This document shows positions 1-6,250 of a stretch of DNA of 6,534 nt, piece by piece. How positions within the stretch are numbered: position 1 is the first letter of the stretch; every line of letters starts with the position of its first letter. The stretch is taken from positions 1-6,534 of the forward strand of contig JAJFLS010000712.1 of assembly GCA_021772595.1 (NCBI GenBank). Reading direction: 5' to 3'. Origin of the DNA: Opitutales bacterium (lineage in GTDB: Bacteria; Verrucomicrobiota; Verrucomicrobiia; Opitutales; Opitutaceae). The translations under genes and the position numbers were made by a program. Under the pieces are notes generated by a model. The model made no database searches, was not told where the DNA came from, and saw only the letters and a program-made list of their open reading frames with translations.

Positions 1-80
1 GGTGGGCACCCCACTAGAGGCCGTCCCGGTTAGCGGAGGTAGAGCATTCGCAATTATGAAACGAGCGGAGAAAGGAGGTA

Positions 81-140
81 ATGACCCGGAGCGCTCTGAA
101 TACCAACAACGACAAGAAGCAATTATACAAACCCAAATGA
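81..140 (+). CDS. Possible 19-residue leader peptide overlapping the receptor start
   Basis: A short reading frame starts at ATG 81 directly after a near-perfect Shine-Dalgarno run, AAAGGAGGTA at 71-80. It encodes MTRSALNTNNDKKQLYKPK and ends at TGA 138-140. That stop overlaps the preferred receptor start ATG 137-139 as ATGA, the classic arrangement for translational coupling. The receptor start itself has no good ribosome-binding site, so ribosomes ending here could re-initiate on the receptor. The GGAGG core lies only two bases before the ATG, shorter than the usual 5-9, which weakens the case. The peptide is polar and lysine-rich, has no recognisable domain, and may matter only through its translation. 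It could also be chance, or the true receptor N-terminus separated by a frameshift or sequence error, since it resembles the charged n-region of a signal peptide. Confidence 0.35.
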   Translation: MTRSALNTNNDKKQLYKPK

Positions 141-3100
141 ATTTAGATTTAGAACATCAAAAGAAAAAGACAATCGGCGGCCTGTTCAAAGGGCTGCTTG
201 CGCTTGCTTTGACGAGCACCTCGAATATCTCTGCTCAAGGCGACTCGGAAGAGGAAGTTTTCGAGCTGAGCCCGTTTACTGTAGATGCATCGAGCGATGA
301 CGGTTATCGTGCGACGGAGACTCTCAGCGGTGGGCGTCTGAAGACTGATCTCGATAACGTGGCCGCTCAAATCGAGGTCCTCACCGAGGAATTCCTTGAT
401 GACTGGGCCTTGGACAATGTGCAGGATGCGCTTGTCTACACAGCTAACGTTGAGAACGGCGAAGAATTTACCGATGCCAATAACGCGCGCTTCAGCACGG
501 GTTCCGGCAACTACGGCCGTATCCGCGGCCTCGGCGATGCTCGCAGCGCCAGCGGCATGCGAAATTTCTTCAACACCCGTTCGCGTATGGAAGGTTACAA
601 TACCGATCGAGTCGAGATCGTGAGCGGCCCAAACGCAATTCTTTTCGGCCTAGGCAATGCCGGCGGAATGCTTTCCACGCAGCTCAAACGGGCTCAGTTT
701 AGCGACAGCAATGAGATTTTCATTCGAGGGGATTCCGAAGGCTCATTCAGCGCCGAACTCGATTTCAACAAGGTCCTGGTCGAAAATGCGTTGGCTGTCC
801 GGGTAGGCGTGCTTCATCGCGACGACGAGACCAGTCGCAAGCCTAACAGTTTTGAGGATGATCGGCTTTACCTCACGACGACCATCAAGCCTTTCGCCGC
901 CTTCGAATATGACAAGACTACCTTGCGGGTCCATTACGAATCTGTTGACATCCGCAATGCGAAAGCTCCTACAAAGGTTGTCTTCGACCAGGCTTCGCCC
1001 TTTCTCGACTTAGCTGCGGGTCAAGCCTTCGACAATACGGGGACGCGGAATGGCAATAAGACGGCCTTCGCTAATCCTCTTCCCGAATACCTTAAGGACG
1101 ATCGTAATCGCTCTACTTATTTCGTGACTCCCAATGGAAACGATAGCTCGCTCTCGGTCATCAACGGAACGTTCGGTTGGGCCGAGGTGCAGACTCCGGA
1201 CAGAGTGCCGTCTTACGGTGTGAACGTACTCGACCGCTTCCGCTACAGCCTGCCGCTTGAGGATAGCGGCTTCTATCCAGTCGATCGCAATTGGGAAGGC
1301 GACACGTTCATGCAGAAGCATGAAAATGAGGTCGTATCCGTTTTCTTGGAACAGCAGTTCACGGAAAATCTTTTTATGGAGGTCGCTTATAACTCCGAAG
1401 AAGTTGTCCAAGATACCGTAGGCTATTTTCGCGGTGGCGACTTCCGCATCTTTGCCGATGGCAACCAGTTCCTTCCTCTTAGCGACGCGCTTAATCCGAA
1501 TTTCGGCAAACCCTATTTCGAAGGCATCCCAAACGAGGGTCTGCGCGAATGGGACGACGAGGAGTTTCGGGCTAGTCTTTCCTACGAGCTGGACTTCAGG
1601 CAGCATAGCGAGTCTAAGCTCGCCCAGTGGCTAGGCACGCATAGCTTAGGGGCGCTTTACCAGGACCGAGAGTCCCGTTCCGAAGCCGAGGACTATTTCG
1701 CCAAAATCATCACGCCGAATCTTTCGTTTATGCCTAGCAATGCTCAGGAGTCCAATGGTGGGCCATGGGCCGTGCGACATGAGCGTGGTTTCGTCTTCCG
1801 TCAATACATCGACGAGGCGAATCCAGTCGTGAATTCATTCGGCAACTTCTTCGAGCCGGTTGAATTGGTCCATCCGGAAACGGGCGAGACCTTTACTGTG
1901 GCATTGGACGATGGATACGGTCCGCAGCGCGCTCCGATTGGTGAGGTCATCGGAGTCGAGAGCAATACCCTGAATTGGATGGGACGTCTGTTTGATGACA
2001 ACCTAATCCTCAGCTATGGCGTGCGTGACGACGACCTCAGGATCAAAGGCTATTCGACAGACGAACCCGGCAAAGGCGCGAACGGAGCTCGGGTTCCTTT
2101 CCGCGACCGCACGTTCGGCGACTGGAGCGCGACCGAATCGGGCAGCACTGCAGCAAAAAGCGTTATCCTCAAACCCTTGGGCTTCTTTGGAAACCAGGCA
2201 AGCCCGCTTGCGCTTTATTGGTATGAGTCGGAGACTTTCAATCCGCAGATCTCGAGCCTCAATCCGCTCAACGATGAGCGTTTGCCTGGCAACTCCGGTT
2301 CCGGTCAAGACTATGGTCTGCGGTTGTCGTTGTTTCAGATGGACAGCGCTCGGGTGAGTTTCGAAGTTAATGTATTCGAGAATGCTGACAACGGAGTGAA
2401 GCTCTCCAATACGTTCGCCGCAGCTAGGAATGGTTTCGTCGATTTCGAGCGGGCGGTCAATCGCACGTATAATGAGTTCTACGGGGAGGAAACTTACAGC
2501 GCCTTGGCTCAGAATCAGGACATGCCGATTTTCGTTACCCACAACGCCAACCAATACGGCGTGGTCGGCGATACGGTAGCCAAAGGCGAAGAGTATTCGT
2601 TGGTTTATGACAATGGTGGTTTCACCTTCCGTCTCAGCGGGGCCAAGACCGAAACCGTTACCACTAATGTGGCGAAGAACTGGAGCCAATGGGTCAGCCT
2701 GCGCGAGCCGGTCTGGTCGAGCCTCTCCTTTGACGACTCCGGCACCAAATGGGAGAGCGCGGTTGATCCGAATACCGGGGATACTCTTAAGTCGCTCTAT
2801 GACTCCATTGTGGTGGCTCAAGGAATCGAGTTCTACCGGTCTTCCGATGGTCAGGCGGTCCAATCGTTGCCGGACTGGCGTCTCAATGCGAGCAGTCGTT
2901 ACAAATTCAGCGAGGGCAAATTCAAGGGAGTATCTCTCGGTCTCTCCGCCCGTTACCGTGGCGCGGCGGCCATCGGCTACTCCACTAAACTCATCAACGC
3001 AGGAACGTCTGACGAAAGAGAGGTCTCCGACTTATCCTCGCCGATCAATGGGGACGATTCTATCCTCTTCGACAGTTTCCTCAGCTACTCGCCTGAAAAG

Positions 3101-3280
3101 GGCAAAGGTCTGTTCGGCTTCGGCGGGGAGAAGCTGCGCGTGACCTATCAGCTCAACGTGCGCAATCTTTTCGAATCGGATACGATCCAGGCCATTAGAG
3201 CCAGCTCCGACGGTGTGTCTCGCGTGTTCAAGTACAACGAGCCGCGCCTCTTCATCGCATCGGCTAAGCTGCGCTTCTAG
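137..3280 (+). CDS. TonB-dependent outer-membrane receptor
   Basis: This is an outer-membrane beta-barrel transporter that takes up a large ligand using TonB/ExbBD energy; the ligand cannot be read from sequence. From ATG 137 it has 1047 residues. Residues 9-33 form a signal peptide: KKK, a hydrophobic core around FKGLLALAL, and likely cleavage after ISA-33. An acidic stretch with FELSPFTV (42-49) follows, where verrucomicrobial receptors carry their TonB-box-like segment. The plug covers about 57-185 and ends in the hallmark VEIVSGPNAILFGLGNAGG (159-177). The rest is barrel, with a late QLNVRNLF and a C-terminal Phe (SAKLRF), the usual outer-membrane assembly signal. The same frame is open back to base 2, so GTG 2 or ATG 56 (GGAGG at 35-39, 16 bases away) are alternative starts, and an origin before the window is possible. 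ATG 137 is preferred because the signal peptide then sits at the N-terminus. The gene is followed by a strong terminator. The family call is very secure; the start is less so. Confidence 0.93.
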   Translation: MNLDLEHQKKKTIGGLFKGLLALALTSTSNISAQGDSEEEVFELSPFTVDASSDDGYRATETLSGGRLKTDLDNVAAQIEVLTEEFLDDWALDNVQDALVYTANVENGEEFTDANNARFSTGSGNYGRIRGLGDARSASGMRNFFNTRSRMEGYNTDRVEIVSGPNAILFGLGNAGGMLSTQLKRAQFSDSNEIFIRGDSEGSFSAELDFNKVLVENALAVRVGVLHRDDETSRKPNSFEDDRLYLTTTIKPFAAFEYDKTTLRVHYESVDIRNAKAPTKVVFDQASPFLDLAAGQAFDNTGTRNGNKTAFANPLPEYLKDDRNRSTYFVTPNGNDSSLSVINGTFGWAEVQTPDRVPSYGVNVLDRFRYSLPLEDSGFYPVDRNWEGDTFMQKHENEVVSVFLEQQFTENLFMEVAYNSEEVVQDTVGYFRGGDFRIFADGNQFLPLSDALNPNFGKPYFEGIPNEGLREWDDEEFRASLSYELDFRQHSESKLAQWLGTHSLGALYQDRESRSEAEDYFAKIITPNLSFMPSNAQESNGGPWAVRHERGFVFRQYIDEANPVVNSFGNFFEPVELVHPETGETFTVALDDGYGPQRAPIGEVIGVESNTLNWMGRLFDDNLILSYGVRDDDLRIKGYSTDEPGKGANGARVPFRDRTFGDWSATESGSTAAKSVILKPLGFFGNQASPLALYWYESETFNPQISSLNPLNDERLPGNSGSGQDYGLRLSLFQMDSARVSFEVNVFENADNGVKLSNTFAAARNGFVDFERAVNRTYNEFYGEETYSALAQNQDMPIFVTHNANQYGVVGDTVAKGEEYSLVYDNGGFTFRLSGAKTETVTTNVAKNWSQWVSLREPVWSSLSFDDSGTKWESAVDPNTGDTLKSLYDSIVVAQGIEFYRSSDGQAVQSLPDWRLNASSRYKFSEGKFKGVSLGLSARYRGAAAIGYSTKLINAGTSDEREVSDLSSPINGDDSILFDSFLSYSPEKGKGLFGFGGEKLRVTYQLNVRNLFESDTIQAIRASSDGVSRVFKYNEPRLFIASAKLRF

Positions 3281-3313
3281 GGCTTTTCTTCGATTCAGCT
3301 TTCACTTTACGAG

Positions 3314-3342
3314 CAGGGCGGCCTTAGGCCGTCCTGTTTTTT
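3314..3342 (+). terminator. Rho-independent terminator after the receptor gene
   Basis: A 10-bp stem (CAGGGCGGCC at 3314-3323 pairing with GGCCGTCCTG at 3327-3336, one G-T wobble) closes a TTA loop and is followed directly by six T residues (3337-3342). It lies 33 bases after the receptor stop codon. This is a textbook intrinsic terminator and implies that the sulfatase downstream is mostly transcribed from its own promoter. Confidence 0.92.
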
Positions 3343-3360
3343 GCGTCGTTGAGGAGGTTT

Positions 3361-3389
3361 TTGTATCCAGTAATGGGTACGCATAATAA
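3361..3389 (+). promoter_or_regulatory. Weak sigma-70-like promoter candidate for the sulfatase
   Basis: TTGTAT (3361-3366) and TAATAA (3384-3389) are separated by 17 bases; CATAAT at 3382-3387 is an alternative -10 with a 15-base gap. Each hexamer in the first pairing matches the consensus at only three positions. The case rests mainly on position: it lies between the terminator and the sulfatase, where a promoter is needed. Transcription from here would give a leader of about 100 bases. Confidence 0.25.
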
Positions 3390-3423
3390 AGGGTGTATGC
3401 GGTTCTTGCTATTCCACAGCCTC

Positions 3424-3435
3424 GGACTAAAGTCC
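3424..3435. repeat. Short palindrome in the sulfatase leader
   Basis: GGACT and AGTCC form a perfect 5-bp inverted repeat around AA, reading GGACTAAAGTCC. It lies 62 bases before the sulfatase ATG. It could be an operator, a small RNA hairpin or a genome-wide repeat; one copy does not decide. A 12-base palindrome can occur by chance. Confidence 0.3.
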
Positions 3436-3497
3436 AAGTTCCTTTGCTTTCTATTCAATACATTAATTTTCGCGTGAAACCTGCTATTTGTATTATT

Positions 3498-4961
3498 ATG
3501 GATATTTTAAAACGACTTTTGCTAACGTTAACGCTGCTTTTCGGTGGCTTGGTTTGTTCAGCTGCTCGTCCCAATATCGTCTGGATTTTGGTGGATGATA
3601 TGTCATCGCATTTTGGGTACCAAGGAGGATCCTTGGTGAACACGCCGCATGTGGATCGCTTGGCGAGGGAAGGTGTTAGCTTTACCAAGGCTTATGCCAC
3701 GGCGCCGGTGTGCTCGACGTTTCGGACGTCGATGATCACCGGCATGTATCAGACCTCAATAGGTGGGCATCACCACCGTAGTTCCCGCGGGGTGGAGAAA
3801 ATCCATTTACCGAAGGGAATGAAAACGATACCGGAATATTTTCGGGACGCGGGCTATTATACGAGCAATGGCGGCGCCAGCGGTGGGACTTGGGGCAAAG
3901 AGGACTACAACTTCGTCTTTAGTCGGGACGACTTATATCAAGGGAGGGATTGGTCGGGCCGAGCAGAGGGACAGCCTTTCTTCGCACAGTTTCAAACGCG
4001 TGGAGGCAAGTGGCGCAATATCGAGAAATGGTATAAGGAACTGGAAGGCGATTCGCCGGAATTGATTACGGCAGACCAGGTGACGCTTCCGCCGTATTAT
4101 CCGGAGCACCCTGTGATTCGTGAGGATTGGGCCCAGTACCTGAATTCCGTAAACTATACGGACATTGAAGTGGGCCGCATACTGGATCGCCTGAAGGCAG
4201 ACGGTCTCCTTGAAAATACGATCGTCTTTTTCCTAACCGATCACGGAATCAGCCACGCCCGCGGCAAGCAGTTCTTGTATGAAGAAGGCTTGCTTATTCC
4301 TTTCGTGGTTTGGGGTCCGGGCTTGTTGCCGGAGGCCGGGATCCGCGACGAATTGATCGCTCATATCGACATTGGAGCGACTTCTCTACAACTCGCTGGT
4401 ATTGAGATACCAGATACGATGCAAGGCCGGCCGCTTTTCGGGGCGAATGCGAGTCCGCGTGATTACGTGGTTTCGGCGAGAGACCGCTGCGACGAAACGG
4501 TCGACCGAATTCGAAGTATCCGAAAGGGCGATTTCAAATACATCCGCAATTTTCATCCGCAGCGGCCTTACCTGCAGCCGTCGCTCTACAAGGATTCCAA
4601 GCCTTTTATGCCCGTACTGCGAGAGTTGTATGCCGCCGGAGAGCTGAACGCAGTTCAGTCGCTTCAAATGGCCGAAACGAGGCCGGAGGAGGAACTCTAC
4701 GATCTGAGTGCGGACCCATGGGAAATCCGGAATTTGGCGGCTGATTCAGTTTATCGAGTCCGGCTCCTCGAATTTCGAGCCTTGCTCGAGCAGTGGGTCG
4801 AGGACTCCGATGACCAGGGTCGCTTTCCGGAACCCGAATCTATGTACGATAGCGATATGGAGGGTCCTTTGAAGAAGATCCGGAAGCAAAGCCCGGAGAA
4901 CGCTGCGATTCTCAAGTCGAATATCGCTCTGATGAAACGCTGGCAGGCGGAGGGGAAGTGA
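3498..4961 (+). CDS. Exported S1-family sulfatase with a variant formylglycine motif
   Basis: This is a sulfate-ester hydrolase of the alkaline-phosphatase-like superfamily, probably removing sulfate from a glycan outside the cytoplasm. From ATG 3498 it has 487 residues, usual for the family. Residues 1-23 are a signal peptide (DILKRLLLTLTLLFGGLVCSAA), and the mature protein opens with RPNIVWILVDDM, where Asp33 and Asp34 are expected metal ligands. The active-site nucleophile should be Cys72 in CSTFR (72-76) followed by TSMITGMYQTSIGGHHHRS, a sulfatase signature, but position +2 is Thr rather than Pro or Ala. The second metal and active-site block is TDHG (Asp248, His249) with Lys257 in GKQFLYE. 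A C-terminal EELYDLSADPWEIRNLA segment is also typical. The usual PHxP histidine segment is not evident; QTRGGK (166-171) seems to take its place. The frame extends upstream to GTG 3393, and GTG 3474 is another option, but ATG 3498 puts the signal peptide first. No strong ribosome-binding site precedes it. The exact substrate is unknown. Confidence 0.92.
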   Translation: MDILKRLLLTLTLLFGGLVCSAARPNIVWILVDDMSSHFGYQGGSLVNTPHVDRLAREGVSFTKAYATAPVCSTFRTSMITGMYQTSIGGHHHRSSRGVEKIHLPKGMKTIPEYFRDAGYYTSNGGASGGTWGKEDYNFVFSRDDLYQGRDWSGRAEGQPFFAQFQTRGGKWRNIEKWYKELEGDSPELITADQVTLPPYYPEHPVIREDWAQYLNSVNYTDIEVGRILDRLKADGLLENTIVFFLTDHGISHARGKQFLYEEGLLIPFVVWGPGLLPEAGIRDELIAHIDIGATSLQLAGIEIPDTMQGRPLFGANASPRDYVVSARDRCDETVDRIRSIRKGDFKYIRNFHPQRPYLQPSLYKDSKPFMPVLRELYAAGELNAVQSLQMAETRPEEELYDLSADPWEIRNLAADSVYRVRLLEFRALLEQWVEDSDDQGRFPEPESMYDSDMEGPLKKIRKQSPENAAILKSNIALMKRWQAEGK

Positions 4962-5063
4962 AGGATGAGGAAGCTCAGCTCGATCGTTGCGAGGGGCAGT
5001 CGTCGCAGGGCCCGGTTCTCGCCTAGCTGGAACGAGGTTTCTTACTGATTTCTGTCTTCTGCC

Positions 5064-5083
5064 GCCTGACTCCTGTTTCAGGC
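5064..5083 (+). terminator. Weak hairpin downstream of the sulfatase
   Basis: GCCTGA (5064-5069) pairs with TCAGGC (5078-5083) around an 8-base loop. No T tract follows, so it is at best a weak or Rho-assisted terminator. It is the only notable structure in the non-coding stretch between the sulfatase stop and the mobile element (4962-5106). Confidence 0.2.
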
Positions 5084-5106
5084 TATTCCAAGCTCCTAGG
5101 GTGATA

Positions 5107-5131
5107 AAAAGGGTCAGTACTTAAAATTTGA
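5107..5131 (+). repeat. Left terminal inverted repeat
   Basis: The core AAAAGGGTCAGTACTTAA (5107-5124) is the inverse of the right-end unit with one mismatch (T at 5114). A further TCAAA match on the inner side brings the total to 22/25. It contains the palindrome AGTACT. It ends 30 bases before the transposase start, and the AT-rich TATATT at 5132-5137 just inside could act as a -10 box, so the end may also help control transposase expression. Confidence 0.75.
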
Positions 5132-5161
5132 TATATTCGTTTATGTTCCTATCTTCTGCGT

Positions 5162-6157
5162 GTGCCTAGGCCTCTTAGATTCGAATATGCGGGAGCGATG
5201 TACCATGTGATCAACCGCGGGAACTACCGTTCGTGGATCTTCGAGGACGACGCGTCCAAGGCGGCGTTCGAGAAGTGTCTTTTCGAGGCGTGCGAGGAGT
5301 ACGGCTGGATTCTCCACGCGTACTGTGTGATGGGCAACCACTTCCACTTGGCGCTGGAGACGCCGGAAGGCAACCTGAGCGCCGGCATGCGTTGGCTGCA
5401 GGGCACGTTCGGGATGCGCTACAACCGCTTCCGCAAGGAGAATGGCCATTTGTTCCAGGGCCGCTTCAAGAGCATCCTGGTCGAGGACGCCGAGCGCCTC
5501 ACATGGCTTTGCCATTATATCCACCTCAACCCGGTCCGGGCGGGAATCGTCGGGGTCGGCACTCTCGGACGCTATCGCCATTCGAGCTATCGTTGGCTGG
5601 CCGAGGGGAAGCGGGGCCGTCCGTCGTGCCTCGAATTTGGTGTCGCGCTCGATGCTTGCGGCGGGCTGAGGGACGGACCGGTTGGCCGGAGGAAGTATCG
5701 CGAATACCTTTCCTGGCTGGTCGAGGACGAGCCGCGCCAGAAGACGATGCTGTTCGATCGAATGAGTCGAGGCTGGGCGCACGGTTCTAAAGAGTTTAAG
5801 TCGGCTTTGTTGGAGGATGGCAAGAGGGAGACGGCTCGCCGCGTTTTGGAAGGCGGCGCCGATGCGGAGGCGAAGGAGATTGTCTGGGAGTCGCGGCTTT
5901 CGGCCTGCCTGAAGGCGTTGGGGAAGAGTTTCGAGGACGCGGAGTCGGAGGCCAAGTCGGCTTCGTGGAAAGTGGCTGTATGCGCTTTCATGAGACGGGA
6001 GCTAGGCTGCAGGATCGCATGGATAAGCGAGCGGTTGAATATGGGTTCCGGCGCTGGGGTGAGCCGTTGCCTCAAGCGCCTGCGCGAAGGAGAGAACCCG
6101 GGTGCGTCGAGGGCGCTTTTCATATTGAAGTCAAAAGTTAAGTACTGTCCCTTTTAG
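5162..6157 (+). CDS. REP-associated-type Y1 tyrosine transposase (HUH)
   Basis: This is a single-strand DNA nuclease and transposase of the IS200/Y1 superfamily, 331 residues. The opening PRPLRFEYAGAMYHVINRGN fits the family N-terminus and supports GTG 5162, even though no Shine-Dalgarno is visible (the upstream bases are pyrimidine-rich). The HUH metal-binding motif is His60-Phe61-His62 in VMGNHFHLALE. Tyr87 in MRYNRF is the likely nucleophile, followed by the conserved GHLFQGRFKSILVE (95-108) and HYIHLNPVRAGIV. The catalytic domain covers about 1-150. The C-terminal half is long for this superfamily; residues 269-310 (WKVAVCAFMRRELG then ISERLNMGSGAGVSRCLKRLREG) look like a DnaA-type or other helix-turn-helix, plausibly for end recognition. 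The last residues KYCPF and the TAG stop are encoded inside the right terminal repeat. The frame is intact and all key residues are present. These proteins can act on scattered genomic repeats as well as on their own element. Confidence 0.9.
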   Translation: MPRPLRFEYAGAMYHVINRGNYRSWIFEDDASKAAFEKCLFEACEEYGWILHAYCVMGNHFHLALETPEGNLSAGMRWLQGTFGMRYNRFRKENGHLFQGRFKSILVEDAERLTWLCHYIHLNPVRAGIVGVGTLGRYRHSSYRWLAEGKRGRPSCLEFGVALDACGGLRDGPVGRRKYREYLSWLVEDEPRQKTMLFDRMSRGWAHGSKEFKSALLEDGKRETARRVLEGGADAEAKEIVWESRLSACLKALGKSFEDAESEAKSASWKVAVCAFMRRELGCRIAWISERLNMGSGAGVSRCLKRLREGENPGASRALFILKSKVKYCPF

Positions 6158-6185
6158 ATTCTTAAGTACTGTCCCTTTTAGATTC
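6138..6185 (+). repeat. Right element end: perfect 24-bp tandem duplication
   Basis: Units 6138-6161 and 6162-6185 are identical at all 24 positions. Each is TTAAGTACTGTCCCTTTT followed by AGATTC. The 18-base core is the inverse of the left element end. The first unit overlaps the transposase 3' end and holds its stop codon TAG (6155-6157); the second is non-coding and runs into a T-rich stretch. Confidence 0.95.
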
Positions 6186-6220
6186 TTTTTCCGTTGTTTT
6201 TTTCGGATCATTCCTCGGTA

Positions 6221-6250
6221 GAGGGCCGCTTCAAGAGTATCCTGGTCGAG
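6221..6250 (+). pseudogene. Relic of a second transposase copy
   Basis: Bases 6222-6250 match 5457-5485 of the transposase gene at 28 of 29 positions (C to T at 6238). They still read GRFKSILVE in frame, with Glu in place of the preceding Gln. Similarity stops sharply on both sides, and the frame ends at TAG 6278. The matched stretch encodes one of the family's most conserved motifs. It is probably what is left of a related element after deletion; a small gene-conversion or insertion scar is possible. It has no function as a protein. Confidence 0.7.

Larger units (their letters stand above)
5107..6185 (+). mobile_element. Single-gene Y1-transposase element with inverted-repeat ends
   Basis: The element holds one transposase gene between matching ends. 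The left end (5107-5131) and the reverse complement of the right end (6131-6155) agree at 22 of 25 positions, and at 17 of 18 in the core AAAAGGGTCAGTACTTAA. The right end is duplicated in tandem, so the element is about 1.05 kb to the first right end or 1.08 kb including the second. IS200/IS605 elements and REP-associated transposases normally use subterminal hairpins rather than terminal inverted repeats, and no GTAG-plus-hairpin REP is visible here, so the ends may be a distinct recognition unit of this subfamily. No target-site duplication is evident, as expected for single-strand Y1 transposition. The gene is intact, so the element may still be active. Confidence 0.7.

Noticed and set aside
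2..136. N-terminal extension of the receptor from GTG 2 or ATG 56
   Set aside because: The extension puts a long polar stretch before the signal peptide and has no well-spaced ribosome-binding site. It cannot be fully excluded, because the frame stays open to the window edge.
2003..2863. 286-codon minus-strand frame inside the receptor gene
   Set aside because: Antisense shadow of the receptor, with no recognisable domain; the plus strand is clearly coding.
3393..3497. Extended sulfatase N-terminus from GTG 3393
   Set aside because: It would bury the clear signal peptide 35 residues in; the extra residues do not resemble the sulfatase family.
4965..5048. 27-codon frame just after the sulfatase
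   Set aside because: Very short, with no domain and only a poorly spaced AAGG before its ATG; it looks like chance.
5587..6123. 178-codon minus-strand frame inside the transposase
   Set aside because: Antisense shadow; the plus-strand transposase is intact with all catalytic motifs.
6190..6207. TCCG...CGGA hairpin after the right repeats as a terminator
   Set aside because: Only a 4-bp stem with a 10-base loop; the T run is in the loop rather than after the stem.
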